A stretch of DNA of 64,000 bases from Oscillospiraceae bacterium (GCA_009783265.1 WRHM01000001.1:62001-126000); one strand, 5' to 3'. Positions 28,101 through 36,955 are shown, counted from the stretch's first letter. The notes: generated by a model from the letters alone, not told the origin. A program made the numbers and translations.

Positions 28101-31100
28101 GAACGGCACTTTGCGCTCCATAGACCATATCCGCTAATGACAACCCATCTGGTAAAGTAAGTTCAGCCACACAATCCTCGATTGTGTCGGTAAGTGAATT
28201 ATTAATAACGAGTAATTCTGCATCAAACATTTCTTTCAGCCAGCGAACTTCTCCGTAAATAATTAAATAGAACCGTTCGGAAACAGGGAATATAGTAACA
28301 TCAGTACCATCAGATAACCTCCATCCGAATCCGCCGCCGCCGGTTCCTCCGGGGCTATACCCGCCGTTATACCATAAAACCCCATCACTTCCTCTGCCAC
28401 CGCCACCATCAGGACCGACACCTCCTAAGAAATCGCCCGTGCCATTAAAGAACGCTATTATACTTAACACGTCAATTTCCGCTCTAAACGTGATTTCAAC
28501 TTGATATCTATAAACATGCTGGTTACCCGGTGCGTTTGGATCAATCCCTGCTGCAATTATTTCATCATAAGTCATTTCTCTGACAGTTAATTTTCCTTCT
28601 ACCATTGGTTTCTCGCTCAAACCAATACGTGGGATTTCTTGAATGCCGGGTTTTATTGTTATTTTTAATTCACGTACTAAATAACCATTCGCATAAGCTG
28701 AGATTGTTAAGTTGCCAACGGGCAACACTTGACTTATTTTACCATTAGAGTCCGTTGATAATGTACATTCACCATCATTCGGTGTGGAGATAAATATTGA
28801 TGCTCCACTGATAGGTTCAAGGGTTGTTGCATTTACAACTGTGAAATTAGCTAAACCATATTCATTTGTTTGACTTATATCAATAAATATCTGCGGTAAA
28901 TTTTCAGTTTCTTTTTCTCCGCAAATTTCGCATTCCCTGCTTTTTAATCCATTTGCAAGTACCGTTGCTTCTTTTTCGGTTGACCATTCACCGAATGTAT
29001 GTCCCGTTGCTGGAATTATTTCAGATTCAAGTTCAACATTATCTATAATACAATAATTTTTCTTTAAACCATCTTCTATGCATGTCGCTTCTTTAACTAT
29101 TATCCAATCGCCCGGCGTATGTCCAAGAGGCTCTAAAACTTCTATATAATTATATCCGCAGATTGAACAAGTATTAATTGCAGATCCGCCGCGAGTACAC
29201 GTTGGAGATGTTTCTATCGTCGTGAAAAATTCGTGATCGTGAGCATCAAGCAGGAAATACGGATAACCATTATTTTCTGCCGCGTAGTGAGCCGCTGAAC
29301 CGGAATAACAATATATTTTTAATTTCGGGCAGTTATTAAAACTATTTGCCGCAATAGATGTGACACTATTTGGTATTAATATTGAAGTCAAGTTTATACA
29401 TGACGCAAACGAATATGAGGAAAGTGTTGTTAATCCATCATTCAATACAATACTTGTTAACCCTGCACAACCATCAAACGCATTACTACCTATGGTTTTC
29501 AATCCTTCATTAAATATAATTAGCCTTAAACCGCTACAACCAGAATAAGCCGAGTTGCCAATAGATTCCATAGATTCAGGAAATTCTAAGACACTCAGAC
29601 TTGAACATCCCATAAATGTAGATTGACTTATTGTTTTTAATCCTTCAACCAAATTAATTTCCATAAGCCCCGTGCAGTTGGCAAAAGCATTATTACCGAT
29701 GATAGCGAGTGTACTGGGTAGCACTACCGTCTGCAGGTTCGTACTACCACTAAACGTGTATGCTGGTATAGCAGTTACACCCTCTGGAACCGTGATACTT
29801 GTCAGCTTCGTACAACCATAGAACAATCGCGACACGTAGCCGATCGAACTGCTCACGTAAGTGTTGGCGACGTTCGTCAGACTACGAGGATAATTAATGC
29901 TCGTCAGGTTCGAGCAACCATCGAACACATAATATCCCATCGTCGTCACGCTGTCTGGCAACGTCAGGCTCACCAGTCCTGTACACCCACTGAATGCATA
30001 GTTATTTACCGTAGACAGAGCATTCGGCAGATTTACTGCAGCCAATCTTATGCACCCGTTGAATGTGCTGTCGTTTATCGTTGTCAGCGTATTCGGCAGG
30101 CTCACCGTCGTCATGCCCGTACAGCCGCTGAACGCGCTGTTTCCCACTATTGTCAATCCCTCGTTCAAGGTCACTTCGCTCAGACTTGTACAGCCGTTGA
30201 ATGTACTATTACCTATCGTTCTCAGACTGTTAACGAAATTTATGTTGCTCAACCCCGTGCAATTAGCGAAAGCGTTGTTACCGATACTTTCGAGAGTGTT
30301 TGGCAAAACCACCGTCTGAAGGCTCGTGTTGCCGCTGAATGTATATGCTGGTATCGCCGTCACATCCTCCGGAACAGTAATGCTCGTCAGATTCGTACAG
30401 CCGTAAAATAGCCGAGACACGTAGCCGATCGAACTGCTCACATAGGTGTTGGCTACACTTGTCAGACTACGAGGATAGTTGATGCTCGTCAGGTTTGAAC
30501 AGCCGTCGAACACGTAATATCCCATCGTCGTCACGCTGTCTGGCAACGTCAGACTCACCACACCTGTACACCCACTGAATGCGTAGTTTCCTATAGTAGT
30601 TAATCCTTCATTCATGATCACTTCACGTAGGCTTATACAACCATTGAACATACTATCGTTTAATGTTGTCAATGTACTTGGCAGACTCACTGTCGTCATT
30701 TCTGTACAGCCATTGAACACATTGTTACCGACTGATGTCAGCCCTTCGTTCAAGAACAATTCACGCAAGCTCGTACAACCATTAAAGGCGTTGTTGCCGA
30801 TGGTAGCGAGGGTACTGGGCAAAACTATCGTTTGTAGGTTCGTGCTGCCGCTGAATGTGTACGCCGGTGTTGTTGTCACACCCTCTGGTATCGTGATGCT
30901 CGTCAGTTTCGTACAGCCATAGAACAGGCGCGACACATAGCCGATTGAACTGCTCACATATGTATTGGCGACACTCGTTAAGCTACGGGGGTAGTTGATG
31001 CTCGTCAGGTTTGAACAGCCGTCGAACACGTAATATCCCATCGTTGTCACGCTGTCCGGCAACGTCAGACTCACCAAACCCGTACAACCGCTGAATGCAT

Positions 31101-34100
31101 AACTTTCTATCGTTGTCAGCGTATTCGGTAGGCTCACCGTTGTCAACCCTGTGCAGCCGCTAAAGATGCTGCTCCCTATTGTTTTTACTGTATTCGGCAA
31201 TTGTACGATTGTCAACGATCTACAATTAGTGAACGCATTGTTGCCAATCGTTTCCAATCCGTCGTTAAACCCGATATATGACAAGTTCGTACAGCCAGAA
31301 AAAACATTGCTTCCCATTATTTCTAACGTACTCGGCAAGACGACGCTTGTCAGAGTTGTTTTGTTTTGGAATGCGTTGTTGTCGATTGATTGTACTATAT
31401 ATCCGTTGATTTCCTTCGGTATTATTATAACCGTGTCGCTCCCTGTGTACCCCGTAATCGCACAATATGTCCCATTGATGATACGGGTTGTAAATGATGA
31501 AGTCAGCGTTACCGTTCCATCAACGACCAATTCTACCACAACATCGGGAAGAACATTTCCGTTGGAAGAAGCGACGCAATTTATTGTATCAATGTTGATT
31601 TTGTAAAGCGGGTGATGGAATCTAACTTGATAAGCGTAGCCAACCCGCGCATTTGTACATACCCATTCACCAGAAGAGTTTGTGTAATATGTTCCGAGTA
31701 TTTTTCCACTTAATGTATCATACAATGACACAGAAGCTCCACTAACCCCATTATTATTGGTATCTACAACTTTTCCTGATACTGTGACACCTTCATAAAC
31801 CAATGATTCTGTGGAAAATGGAATGCTGTTTGTATTCGCGTATGTTTCAGCATATGTATCTGAAATACCATGTATCGTAAGCCTTGAGCAATTTAGGAAC
31901 ACATTGTTGCCGATAGTTGCGGCATTTCGGTCAATCCATACTTTCTCCAACCCCGTGCAATTGGCAAAGGCGTTGTTGCCGATACTGTCGAGCGTGCTGG
32001 GCAGAATCACCGTTTGGATGTTTGTACTTCCACTAAATGTGTACATTGGTATAGCTGTCACGCCCTCTGGCACGACAATATTTGTCAATTTCGTACAACC
32101 GTAGAACAATCGCGACGCATAACCGATTGAGCTGCTAACATATGTGTTGGCTACGCTCGTTAAGCTACGAGGGTAATTGATGCTCGTCAGGTTTGAACAG
32201 CCGTCGAACACGTAATATCCCATCGTCGTCACGCTGTCTGGCAACATCAGACTCACCAACCCCGTACAACCGCTGAATGCGTAGTTACCCATCGTCGTCA
32301 ATATATTCGGCAGGCTTACTGTCGTCAGTCCCGTACACCCACTGAATGCGCTATCGCTTAGTGCCATTAGCGTATTCGGCAAACTCACCTTAGTCATGCC
32401 CGTACAGCCGCTGAACGCGCTGTTTCCCACCGATGTTAATCCCTCGTTCAAGGTCACTTCGCGCAGGCTCGTACAGCCGTTGAATGCACTATTACCTATC
32501 GTTTTCAAATTGTCCACGAAATTTATATTACCCAATCCCGTGCAATTGGCGAAGGCGTTGTTGCCTATACTTTCGAGAGTGTTTGGCAAAACCACCGTTT
32601 GCAGGCTTGTACTGCCACTGAATGCGTATGCTGGTATCGCCGTCACTCCCTCTGGTACGACGATACTTGTCAATTTCGGACAGCCGTAGAATAACCGCGA
32701 CACGTAGCCGATCGAACTACTCACGTATGTGTTAGTGACGCTCGTCAGACTGCGAGGATAATTAATGCTCGTCAGGTTTGAACAGCCGTCGAACACGTAA
32801 TATCCCATCGTCGTCACGCTGTCAGGTAACGTCAGACTCACCAATTCCATGCAACCACTGAATGCGTAATTGCCTATAGTTGTTATCATACTCGGCAGGC
32901 TTACTGTCGTCAATCTTATGCAGCCACTGAATGTATTGTCGCTTATTGTCATCAGCGTATTCGGCAAATTCATCATCGTCATTCCAGTACAGCCATTGAA
33001 AGCACTATTACCCAACGATGTAAGTCCCTCGTTCAAAGTCACTTCACGCAAACTGGTACAGCCGTTGAATGCACTGTTGCCTATCGTCCTCAGACTGTCC
33101 ACGAAATTCACGTTACTCAGCCCCGTGCAATTGGCGAAGGCGTTGTTGCCGATACTGTCGAGCGTGCTGGGCAGAATCACCGCCTGAAGGTTTGCGCTAC
33201 CACTGAACGTGTAAGCCGGTATCGCCGTCACTCCCTCTGGTACGATGATACTTGTCAATTTCGGACAGCCGTAGAATAACCGAGATACATAGCCGATTGA
33301 ACTGCTCACATATGTATTGGCTACACTCGTCAGGTTACGAGGGTAATTGACATTCGTCAGGTTCGAGCAGCCATCGAACACATAATATCCCATTGTTGTC
33401 ACGCTATCGGGTAGTGTCAGGCTTACCAGTTCTGTACACCCGCTGAATGCGTAACTATCTATTGTTGTAAGTGTATTCGGCAGGCTTACCGTTGTTAACC
33501 CTGTGCAGCCGCTAAATATATTGCTTCCTATTGTTTTTACTGTATTCGATAATTGTACCATCGTCAACGACCTACAATTAGTGAACGCATTGTTGCCAAT
33601 CGTTTCAAGTCCGTCGTTGAATCCGATATATGACAAGTTTGTACAACCGGAAAATACATTGCTTCCTATTGTTTCTAATGTATTTGGTAAGACTACGCTT
33701 GTCAGGGTTGTTTTATTTTGGAATGCGTTGTTGTCGATTGTCTGCACTATATAACCGTTGATCGCGTTTGGTATCACAATCACTATGTCGCTCCCCGTGT
33801 AACCAGTTATAGCACAGTATGTCCCATTAATGATACGGGTTGTGAATGATGATGGCGATGTTACCGCTCCTCCAGCGATTAGTTCTGCTAAAATATCCGG
33901 CAATATATTACCATCAGAAGAGGCGACGCAACTTATTGTATCAATGTTAATTTTGTAAAGCGGGTGATGGAATCTAACTTGATAAGCGTAGCCAACCCGC
34001 GCATTCAGGCAAGCCCAAGTACCAGTAGAATCGGTATAATATGTACCGAGTATCTTTCCATTCAATATATCGTAAAGAGATACTGATACGCCGCTGATTT

Positions 34101-36294
34101 CGTTGTTATTAGTGTCTATCACTTTCCCTGATATTGTGACACCCTCATATACTAACGGCTCTGTGGAAAACGGAATACTATTTATATTTGCATATGTTTC
34201 AACGTATGTATCTGAAATACCATGTATCGTAAGCTGTGAACAATTTAGGAACACATTGTTGCCGATAGTTGCGGCATTTCGGTCAATCCATACTTTTTCC
34301 AACCCCGTGCAGTTGGCAAAAGCGTTATTGCCGATGGTAACGAGGGTACTCGGTAGAATCACCGTTTGCAGATTTGTACTTCCACTGAACGTGTACGCTG
34401 GTATCGCCGTCACGTCTTCTGATACCGTGATACTCGTCAGCTTCGTACAGCCGTAAAACAGCCGCGACGCATAACCGACTGAGCTGCTCACGTATGTATT
34501 GGCTACATTCGTCAGGCTACGGGGATAGTTGATGCTCGTAAGGTTCGAGCAGCCGTCAAACACGTAATATCCCATCGTCGTCACGCTGTCAGGTAACGTC
34601 AGGCTTACCACCCCCGTACAACCGCTAAACGCATAATTGCCTATTGTCAGCAGGACGTTTGGCAAACTCACTATCGTCAGTCCTGTGCATCCGCTGAATG
34701 TGTTGTCGCTTATCGTTGTCAGCGTATTTGGTAGGCTCACCTTAGTCATGCCAGTGCAGCCATTGAATGCACCGTTACCGACCGATGCAAGCCCTTCGTT
34801 CAAAGTCACTTCACGCAGGCTCGTACAACCATTGAACACATTACTTCCTATCGTCCTCAGACTGTCCACGAAATTCACGTTACTCAACCCCGTGCAATTG
34901 GCGAAAGCGTTGTTGCCGATGGTAGAAATGGTACTGGAGAGAACCACCGTTTGCAAGTTTGTACTACCACTGAATGTGTACGCCGGTATCGTTGTCACTT
35001 CTTCTGGCACGACTATGTTTGTTAGTTTCGTACAACCGTAGAACAATCGCGACACGTAGCCGATCGAACTACTCACGTATGTGTTGGCGACGCTCGTTAG
35101 GCTACGAGGATAATTAATGCTCGTAAGGTTCGAGCAACCGTCGAACACGTAATATCCCATCGTCGTCACGCTGTCAGGTAACGTCAGGCTCACCAGACTC
35201 GTACAACCACTGAATGCGTAGTTGCCCACCGTAGTCAACATACTCGGCAGGCTCACTGTTGTCAACCCTGTGCAACCATTAAATGTGCTGTCGCTTACTG
35301 TCATCAGTGTACTCGGTAGGCTCACCTTAGTCATGCCAGTACAGCCATTGAACGCGCTGTTACCGACCGATGTAAGCCCTTCGTTTAAGGTCACCTCACG
35401 CAAACTGGTACAGCCGTTGAATGCACTGTTGCCTATCGTCCTCAGACTGTCCACGAAATTCACGTTACTCAGCCCCGTGCAATTAGCGAAAGCGTTGTTG
35501 CCGATGGAATTGAGGGTGCTGGGTAGAACTATTATTTGCAAGTTCGTACTACCGCTGAATGTGTACGCCGGTATCGCCGTCACATCTTCTGGCACGACGA
35601 TGTTCGTCAGATTCGTGCAGCCGTAAAACAGCCGCGACACATATCCAATCGAACTACTTACATATGTATTGGCAACGCTCGCCAAGTTGCGAGGGTAATT
35701 AATACTCGTCAGGTTTGAGCAACTATCGAACACGTAATATCCCATCATTGTCACGCTGTCAGGCAATGTCAAACTCACCAATCCTGTACAACCACTGAAT
35801 GCGTAACTCTCTATCGTTGTAAGTGTGGTTGAAAAAACCATATTTTCTAAATTCGTGCAACCGGAAAATGCATTGCTTCCTATCGTTTTTATTGTGTTCG
35901 ACATTTGTACCGTTTCCAACGCCCTACAATCAGCGAACGCATTGCTGCCGATGCTCACCAATCCGTCGTTGAACCCTATGTATGACAGATTCGAACAACC
36001 AGAAAACACGTTGCTACCCATCGTTTCAAGCGTATTCGGCAAAACCACGCTTGTCAGAGTGGTTTTGCTTTGGAAAGCTCCATTGTCAATTGTCTGCACT
36101 ATGTACCCATTGACTTCGCTTGGAATCACGATGGCTGTGTCGCTCCCAGTATAACCTGTCACTGCACAGTATGTTCCGTTTAATATACGGATTGTAAAAT
36201 CGGAAGTATCTGCAGCCATTACTATTAATCCAACTGGTAAATAAGTAATTAACATCGCCAAAATCAACAATAAACTTAACAATTTCTTTTTCAT
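22180..36294 (-). CDS. giant cell-surface BspA-type LRR protein with SLH anchor
   Basis: A 4704-residue secreted protein. Order: signal peptide 1-28; BspA-type LRR arrays (~33-2335) of 23-residue repeats with FxGC and LP-type signatures, divided by two carboxypeptidase-regulatory-like linkers (GVTISGKVIDTNNNE near 712 and its copy near 1496); Cys-pair/GHTFGEW segments (~2350-2465); a glycine-rich stretch (~2640); Ig-like and CARDB-like domains; two copies of a WNTVTFG/X2-like module (~3240 and ~3792); four Big_3-like repeats (~3445-3788); InlB/Big-like repeats; a chitobiase-like C-terminal domain (~4370-4438); three SLH domains (~4508-4700). SLH domains bind pyruvylated secondary cell-wall polymers, so it should display the LRR part outside the wall, probably for adhesion. 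GC is higher in the LRR part than in the rest. Confidence 0.92.
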   Translation of the reverse strand: MKKKLLSLLLILAMLITYLPVGLIVMAADTSDFTIRILNGTYCAVTGYTGSDTAIVIPSEVNGYIVQTIDNGAFQSKTTLTSVVLPNTLETMGSNVFSGCSNLSYIGFNDGLVSIGSNAFADCRALETVQMSNTIKTIGSNAFSGCTNLENMVFSTTLTTIESYAFSGCTGLVSLTLPDSVTMMGYYVFDSCSNLTSINYPRNLASVANTYVSSSIGYVSRLFYGCTNLTNIVVPEDVTAIPAYTFSGSTNLQIIVLPSTLNSIGNNAFANCTGLSNVNFVDSLRTIGNSAFNGCTSLREVTLNEGLTSVGNSAFNGCTGMTKVSLPSTLMTVSDSTFNGCTGLTTVSLPSMLTTVGNYAFSGCTSLVSLTLPDSVTTMGYYVFDGCSNLTSINYPRSLTSVANTYVSSSIGYVSRLFYGCTKLTNIVVPEEVTTIPAYTFSGSTNLQTVVLSSTISTIGNNAFANCTGLSNVNFVDSLRTIGSNVFNGCTSLREVTLNEGLASVGNGAFNGCTGMTKVSLPNTLTTISDNTFSGCTGLTIVSLPNVLLTIGNYAFSGCTGVVSLTLPDSVTTMGYYVFDGCSNLTSINYPRSLTNVANTYVSSSVGYASRLFYGCTKLTSITVSEDVTAIPAYTFSGSTNLQTVILPSTLVTIGNNAFANCTGLEKVWIDRNAATIGNNVFLNCSQLTIHGISDTYVETYANINSIPFSTEPLVYEGVTISGKVIDTNNNEISGVSVSLYDILNGKILGTYYTDSTGTWACLNARVGYAYQVRFHHPLYKINIDTISCVASSDGNILPDILAELIAGGAVTSPSSFTTRIINGTYCAITGYTGSDIVIVIPNAINGYIVQTIDNNAFQNKTTLTSVVLPNTLETIGSNVFSGCTNLSYIGFNDGLETIGNNAFTNCRSLTMVQLSNTVKTIGSNIFSGCTGLTTVSLPNTLTTIDSYAFSGCTELVSLTLPDSVTTMGYYVFDGCSNLTNVNYPRNLTSVANTYVSSSIGYVSRLFYGCPKLTSIIVPEGVTAIPAYTFSGSANLQAVILPSTLDSIGNNAFANCTGLSNVNFVDSLRTIGNSAFNGCTSLREVTLNEGLTSLGNSAFNGCTGMTMMNLPNTLMTISDNTFSGCIRLTTVSLPSMITTIGNYAFSGCMELVSLTLPDSVTTMGYYVFDGCSNLTSINYPRSLTSVTNTYVSSSIGYVSRLFYGCPKLTSIVVPEGVTAIPAYAFSGSTSLQTVVLPNTLESIGNNAFANCTGLGNINFVDNLKTIGNSAFNGCTSLREVTLNEGLTSVGNSAFSGCTGMTKVSLPNTLMALSDSAFSGCTGLTTVSLPNILTTMGNYAFSGCTGLVSLMLPDSVTTMGYYVFDGCSNLTSINYPRSLTSVANTYVSSSIGYASRLFYGCTKLTNIVVPEGVTAIPMYTFSGSTNIQTVILPSTLDSIGNNAFANCTGLEKVWIDRNAATIGNNVFLNCSRLTIHGISDTYAETYANTNSIPFSTESLVYEGVTVSGKVVDTNNNGVSGASVSLYDTLSGKILGTYYTNSSGEWVCTNARVGYAYQVRFHHPLYKINIDTINCVASSNGNVLPDVVVELVVDGTVTLTSSFTTRIINGTYCAITGYTGSDTVIIIPKEINGYIVQSIDNNAFQNKTTLTSVVLPSTLEIMGSNVFSGCTNLSYIGFNDGLETIGNNAFTNCRSLTIVQLPNTVKTIGSSIFSGCTGLTTVSLPNTLTTIESYAFSGCTGLVSLTLPDSVTTMGYYVFDGCSNLTSINYPRSLTSVANTYVSSSIGYVSRLFYGCTKLTSITIPEGVTTTPAYTFSGSTNLQTIVLPSTLATIGNNAFNGCTSLRELFLNEGLTSVGNNVFNGCTEMTTVSLPSTLTTLNDSMFNGCISLREVIMNEGLTTIGNYAFSGCTGVVSLTLPDSVTTMGYYVFDGCSNLTSINYPRSLTSVANTYVSSSIGYVSRLFYGCTNLTSITVPEDVTAIPAYTFSGNTSLQTVVLPNTLESIGNNAFANCTGLSNINFVNSLRTIGNSTFNGCTSLSEVTLNEGLTIVGNSAFSGCTGMTTVSLPNTLTTINDSTFNGCIRLAAVNLPNALSTVNNYAFSGCTGLVSLTLPDSVTTMGYYVFDGCSNLTSINYPRSLTNVANTYVSSSIGYVSRLFYGCTKLTSITVPEGVTAIPAYTFSGSTNLQTVVLPSTLAIIGNNAFANCTGLMEINLVEGLKTISQSTFMGCSSLSVLEFPESMESIGNSAYSGCSGLRLIIFNEGLKTIGSNAFDGCAGLTSIVLNDGLTTLSSYSFASCINLTSILIPNSVTSIAANSFNNCPKLKIYCYSGSAAHYAAENNGYPYFLLDAHDHEFFTTIETSPTCTRGGSAINTCSICGYNYIEVLEPLGHTPGDWIIVKEATCIEDGLKKNYCIIDNVELESEIIPATGHTFGEWSTEKEATVLANGLKSRECEICGEKETENLPQIFIDISQTNEYGLANFTVVNATTLEPISGASIFISTPNDGECTLSTDSNGKISQVLPVGNLTISAYANGYLVRELKITIKPGIQEIPRIGLSEKPMVEGKLTVREMTYDEIIAAGIDPNAPGNQHVYRYQVEITFRAEIDVLSIIAFFNGTGDFLGGVGPDGGGGRGSDGVLWYNGGYSPGGTGGGGFGWRLSDGTDVTIFPVSERFYLIIYGEVRWLKEMFDAELLVINNSLTDTIEDCVAELTLPDGLSLADMVYGAQSAVQTIDYIEEGGSKSVHWYIRGDKEGTYSVTASLQGTMMPFDERFSYEYVAQDPIKVYAGSAMHMTFYIPDSAFEGEDYTIRIELENVSHKSLYGVSHTIYALQGQVTHYSDGTVVTEEHVISGTSASAKEFKPGDKIIIEMTTNIMFHSEMIQHELNKLIGMVDNIETLMTSLKMLNAAANALNSLGGWIDSLSSIVDSGGLSWELIEGIWGLRDILDYMEFGKGEETKFNIYDSIRFAIANIPIRFVVTNVAVTTLSGSTTEIPYTIKLIPVGARYFGVDNIGQYIYDLVIASFGEISGDVLGVPFAKDITGYQDAVKRIKVVEDNIARLNVKGTGESTSRAWIEPAATRDSRMSSFASTSSTDFILSTNNETATYIDGVLEFKGSGIIEITPLNSVGGILYIENSEGYIHTYIIDVVEPHVCHSDNWTVIVPPTENTVGYKAILCDVCGDLLKLEEMIPCGNHIFGEWVTEFQPTNNTVGIKTRTCENCGLFEYEIIDSITNLPTGEIVIGTNYWNTFWNTFWNTVTFGLIYKDTKSVSLTADSDSTDEITIQYYLSDSELTLDDLNEFTTEWINYKNSFNINPNSKIIIYVKITDEFGNVTYINSTGIVLYTDSEAVTTEINFVKGFGLDKIAEVLLNGNTIQKIMNGEVTLEDGTDYIVSDGTIKFNAEYLESLETGEYTLTVYYNPLGVDYVDADENDIPATTEITLKVLPEPIILDNIIIFSLPDKMEYIVGDNFDLAGIIITAVYSDGSEKEITDFNTSIDDGDILDTIGIKTITVSYTEDDIIKTVDFTITVNPSPIISEGINITTLPEKMEYIVGEPLELTGIVVIIAYSDGSSEEVADYTTDPVNGTILDIIGTQTIIVSYTENDVTETTSFTVVVNALPIVLESISVTTLPDKTVYTVDEELDLSGMIVTAVYSDENTKIITDFSTEPTNGTILDIVDIIVVTVSYIENEIMKTDSFTITVNAIPVILESISVTTPPIKTVYTVGEALDLTGMVVTASYSDSSYNEVTDFTSNPINGAVLNIIGTQTIIISYTEDNITETDNFNVVVNAEPDVTPPTGEISIETNYWNSFWNTVTFGLICKNTQTVTITASDKNGNPATIQYYLSDEELTLAQIQALDAEWMDYSSPFDINPKNKYIIYVKLSDSSDNVAYINSEGIVLYEDSVLITTKINYIKGSEDNISATINLNGNTIANIKNGEYSLIELTDYVVSENEIIFSASYLDTLVAGTYTLTVSYNPLGIAYPETPSDGSNAPAISSITLTVNTVPDIQKYEFNVSAGIGGNISGTPSGTYEENTEMNVTATANIGYHFKDWTVSGVAISDIIASSVSFNMPAGSVTMTANFELDSAIVTNVIVSPQDIEVQQGGTHQFGATVEGENNPEQTVIWSVSDNESDETTISDIGLLTVGLDETANTLIVTATSTIDTNKFGMATVIITSDIPTPFYGISLDVSAYTFIDNTAKTVTITNTGNQPTGELIITLNGEDSNAFIISKTSIDDIAIGEFDTFDMVPKTELTEGTYTVTVTLSGDNGISASFDVNFTVNPVIPTIFTLTINSSDGGTVSGMPSGSYAEGTPVSITATENNGYTFAGWTAIGITLSENTARSIEFTMPDNNVMLTANFTKINYIITANPATGTYTNTQSVTLSVNAANVGIYYTVNGTEPTINNILYTGAIAVNQSVTIKAVAVIDGEIVSDVATFVYTINTSSGSGDSYVPPYTPPTDGDTTGETGSGIDSDNTSDDDDSGDLEEISDKDTPLSNAKFGDEPSAEGYVNPYTDVKEDDWFAEAARIMNQLGIMIGSGNTNTFKPHDVTNRYMLATILYRLNGEPEVSEDAIIPFSDVIAGEWYSDAIIWAYETGLMNGFPDGTFKGSELLTREQIVTVFYRYAEIMGFDVSARADLSKYEDAGKISDWALEAMQWAVAVGLIVGRTETTTVPQGEATRAEIAMIMKRFLFEIFGDDEDNDV
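26524..26559 (-). repeat. 12-bp tandem repeat encoding WNTF units
   Basis: Three consecutive units of 12 nt (gtattccagaat type on the plus strand) encode NTFWNTFWNT. The second copy of this module (near 24850) has only the single WNSFWNT form, so the extra units arose by local slippage. Confidence 0.7.
29290..31494 (-). repeat. LRR super-repeat 3 (shortened, diverged end)
   Basis: Begins FTTRIINGTYCAITG like copy 2. One 23-residue LRR is missing in its first sub-block interval (516 nt instead of 585). Its C-terminal end differs, finishing in new LRRs and AHYAAENNGYPYF instead of the linker. Confidence 0.8.
31495..33846 (-). repeat. LRR super-repeat 2 (784 codons)
   Basis: Begins FTTRIINGTYCAITG; again exactly 2352 nt to the start of copy 3, with the same three sub-blocks and linker. 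Confidence 0.85.
33847..36198 (-). repeat. LRR super-repeat 1 (784 codons)
   Basis: Runs from the Phe codon of FTIRILNGTYCAVTG to just before the equivalent residue of copy 2, exactly 2352 nt. It contains three 195-residue sub-blocks marked by TMGYYVFD and ends in a carboxypeptidase-regulatory-like linker. Confidence 0.85.
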
Positions 36295-36356
36295 ACTTAC
36301 AATATTTAACCTTTCAATAAAATAGTTTACATTTTTATAATATTTTAAACATTATA

Positions 36357-36385
36357 ATTATACATTATATTTTGAAGAAATGCAA
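36357..36385 (-). promoter_or_regulatory. promoter of the giant LRR/SLH gene
   Basis: On the minus strand, TTGCAT (36380-36385), a 17-nt spacer, TATAAT (36357-36362), about 60 nt before the start codon. Confidence 0.7.
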
Positions 36386-36404
36386 TACTTTTTTCAAAAA
36401 AAAT

Positions 36405-36473
36405 TACCCTAATTGTTAAATTCAATATACCCTGTTAGTTCATATATATTTACCCTATAAATTAATTTAACAA
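36405..36473. promoter_or_regulatory. phased TACCCT boxes and inverted repeat between giant gene and XRE gene
   Basis: TACCCT occurs at 36405, 36428 and 36451, spaced exactly 23 bp apart. TTGTTAAATT (36413-36422) and AATTTAACAA (36464-36473) form a perfect inverted repeat around two of the boxes. The site lies just upstream of the giant-gene promoter and of the XRE start, suggesting an operator. Confidence 0.55.
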
Positions 36474-36514
36474 AATAGTTTTTAGATTTAAAATATAATC
36501 AAAGGGGTGTGATT

Positions 36515-36835
36515 ATGGATTTAGATTTTAAAATTATAGGGCAACGGATACGCAGTCAACGTGAATTTTTAGGGTACACGCGGGAACAGTTTTCTGAGTT
36601 GATAGATAAAACTCCCAAATTTTGTTCTGATATTGAGTTGGGTGTTAAAGGTATGTCATTGCAAACATTAAATTTGATATGCGATAAATTAAAATTATCG
36701 GCTGATTACATATTATATGGAGTTACATCGGATAAAGAAAATAATCCAATCTACAAAATGTTATCAGCATGCCCTGAACACAAAAGAAAATATGCCGAGC
36801 AGATATTAAAAAATTTTTTACAGGCATTAGATTAA
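36515..36835 (+). CDS. XRE-family helix-turn-helix transcriptional regulator
   Basis: A 106-residue protein. The HTH_3 domain occupies residues ~6-64: IGQRIRSQREFLGYTREQFSELIDK.. then the recognition helix TPKFCSDIELG and LNLICDKL. A short C-terminal helix follows. ATG 36515 has AAAGGGG 7 nt upstream; GTG 36509 is too close to that site. Divergent from the giant surface gene across a region with phased TACCCT boxes, so it may control that gene and itself. Confidence 0.85.
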   Translation: MDLDFKIIGQRIRSQREFLGYTREQFSELIDKTPKFCSDIELGVKGMSLQTLNLICDKLKLSADYILYGVTSDKENNPIYKMLSACPEHKRKYAEQILKNFLQALD

Positions 36836-36883
36836 ATTTACAAATATATTGTTGAAAACTCTGTAAAAGAACCCACAAAAATG

Positions 36884-36912
36884 TTGAAAAAATAACGTCC
36901 ATATGATATAAT
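36884..36912 (+). promoter_or_regulatory. promoter of the ImmA/IrrE-type gene
   Basis: TTGAAA (36884-36889), 17-nt spacer, TATAAT (36907-36912) with an upstream TG. Confidence 0.7.
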
Positions 36913-36955
36913 AAACCGGAACAAAAATATTTTTGAACAACGGAGTGTATTTTAG

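Noticed and set aside
29360-36154. Many open frames on the plus strand opposite the giant LRR gene (repeating QPLNALLP-type peptides).
   Set aside because: They are mirror images of the repetitive minus-strand gene, share its period and have no ribosome sites.
29290-36198. CRISPR-like array.
   Set aside because: The repeats are coding, 69, 585 and 2352 nt long, and are not separated by unique spacers of fixed length.
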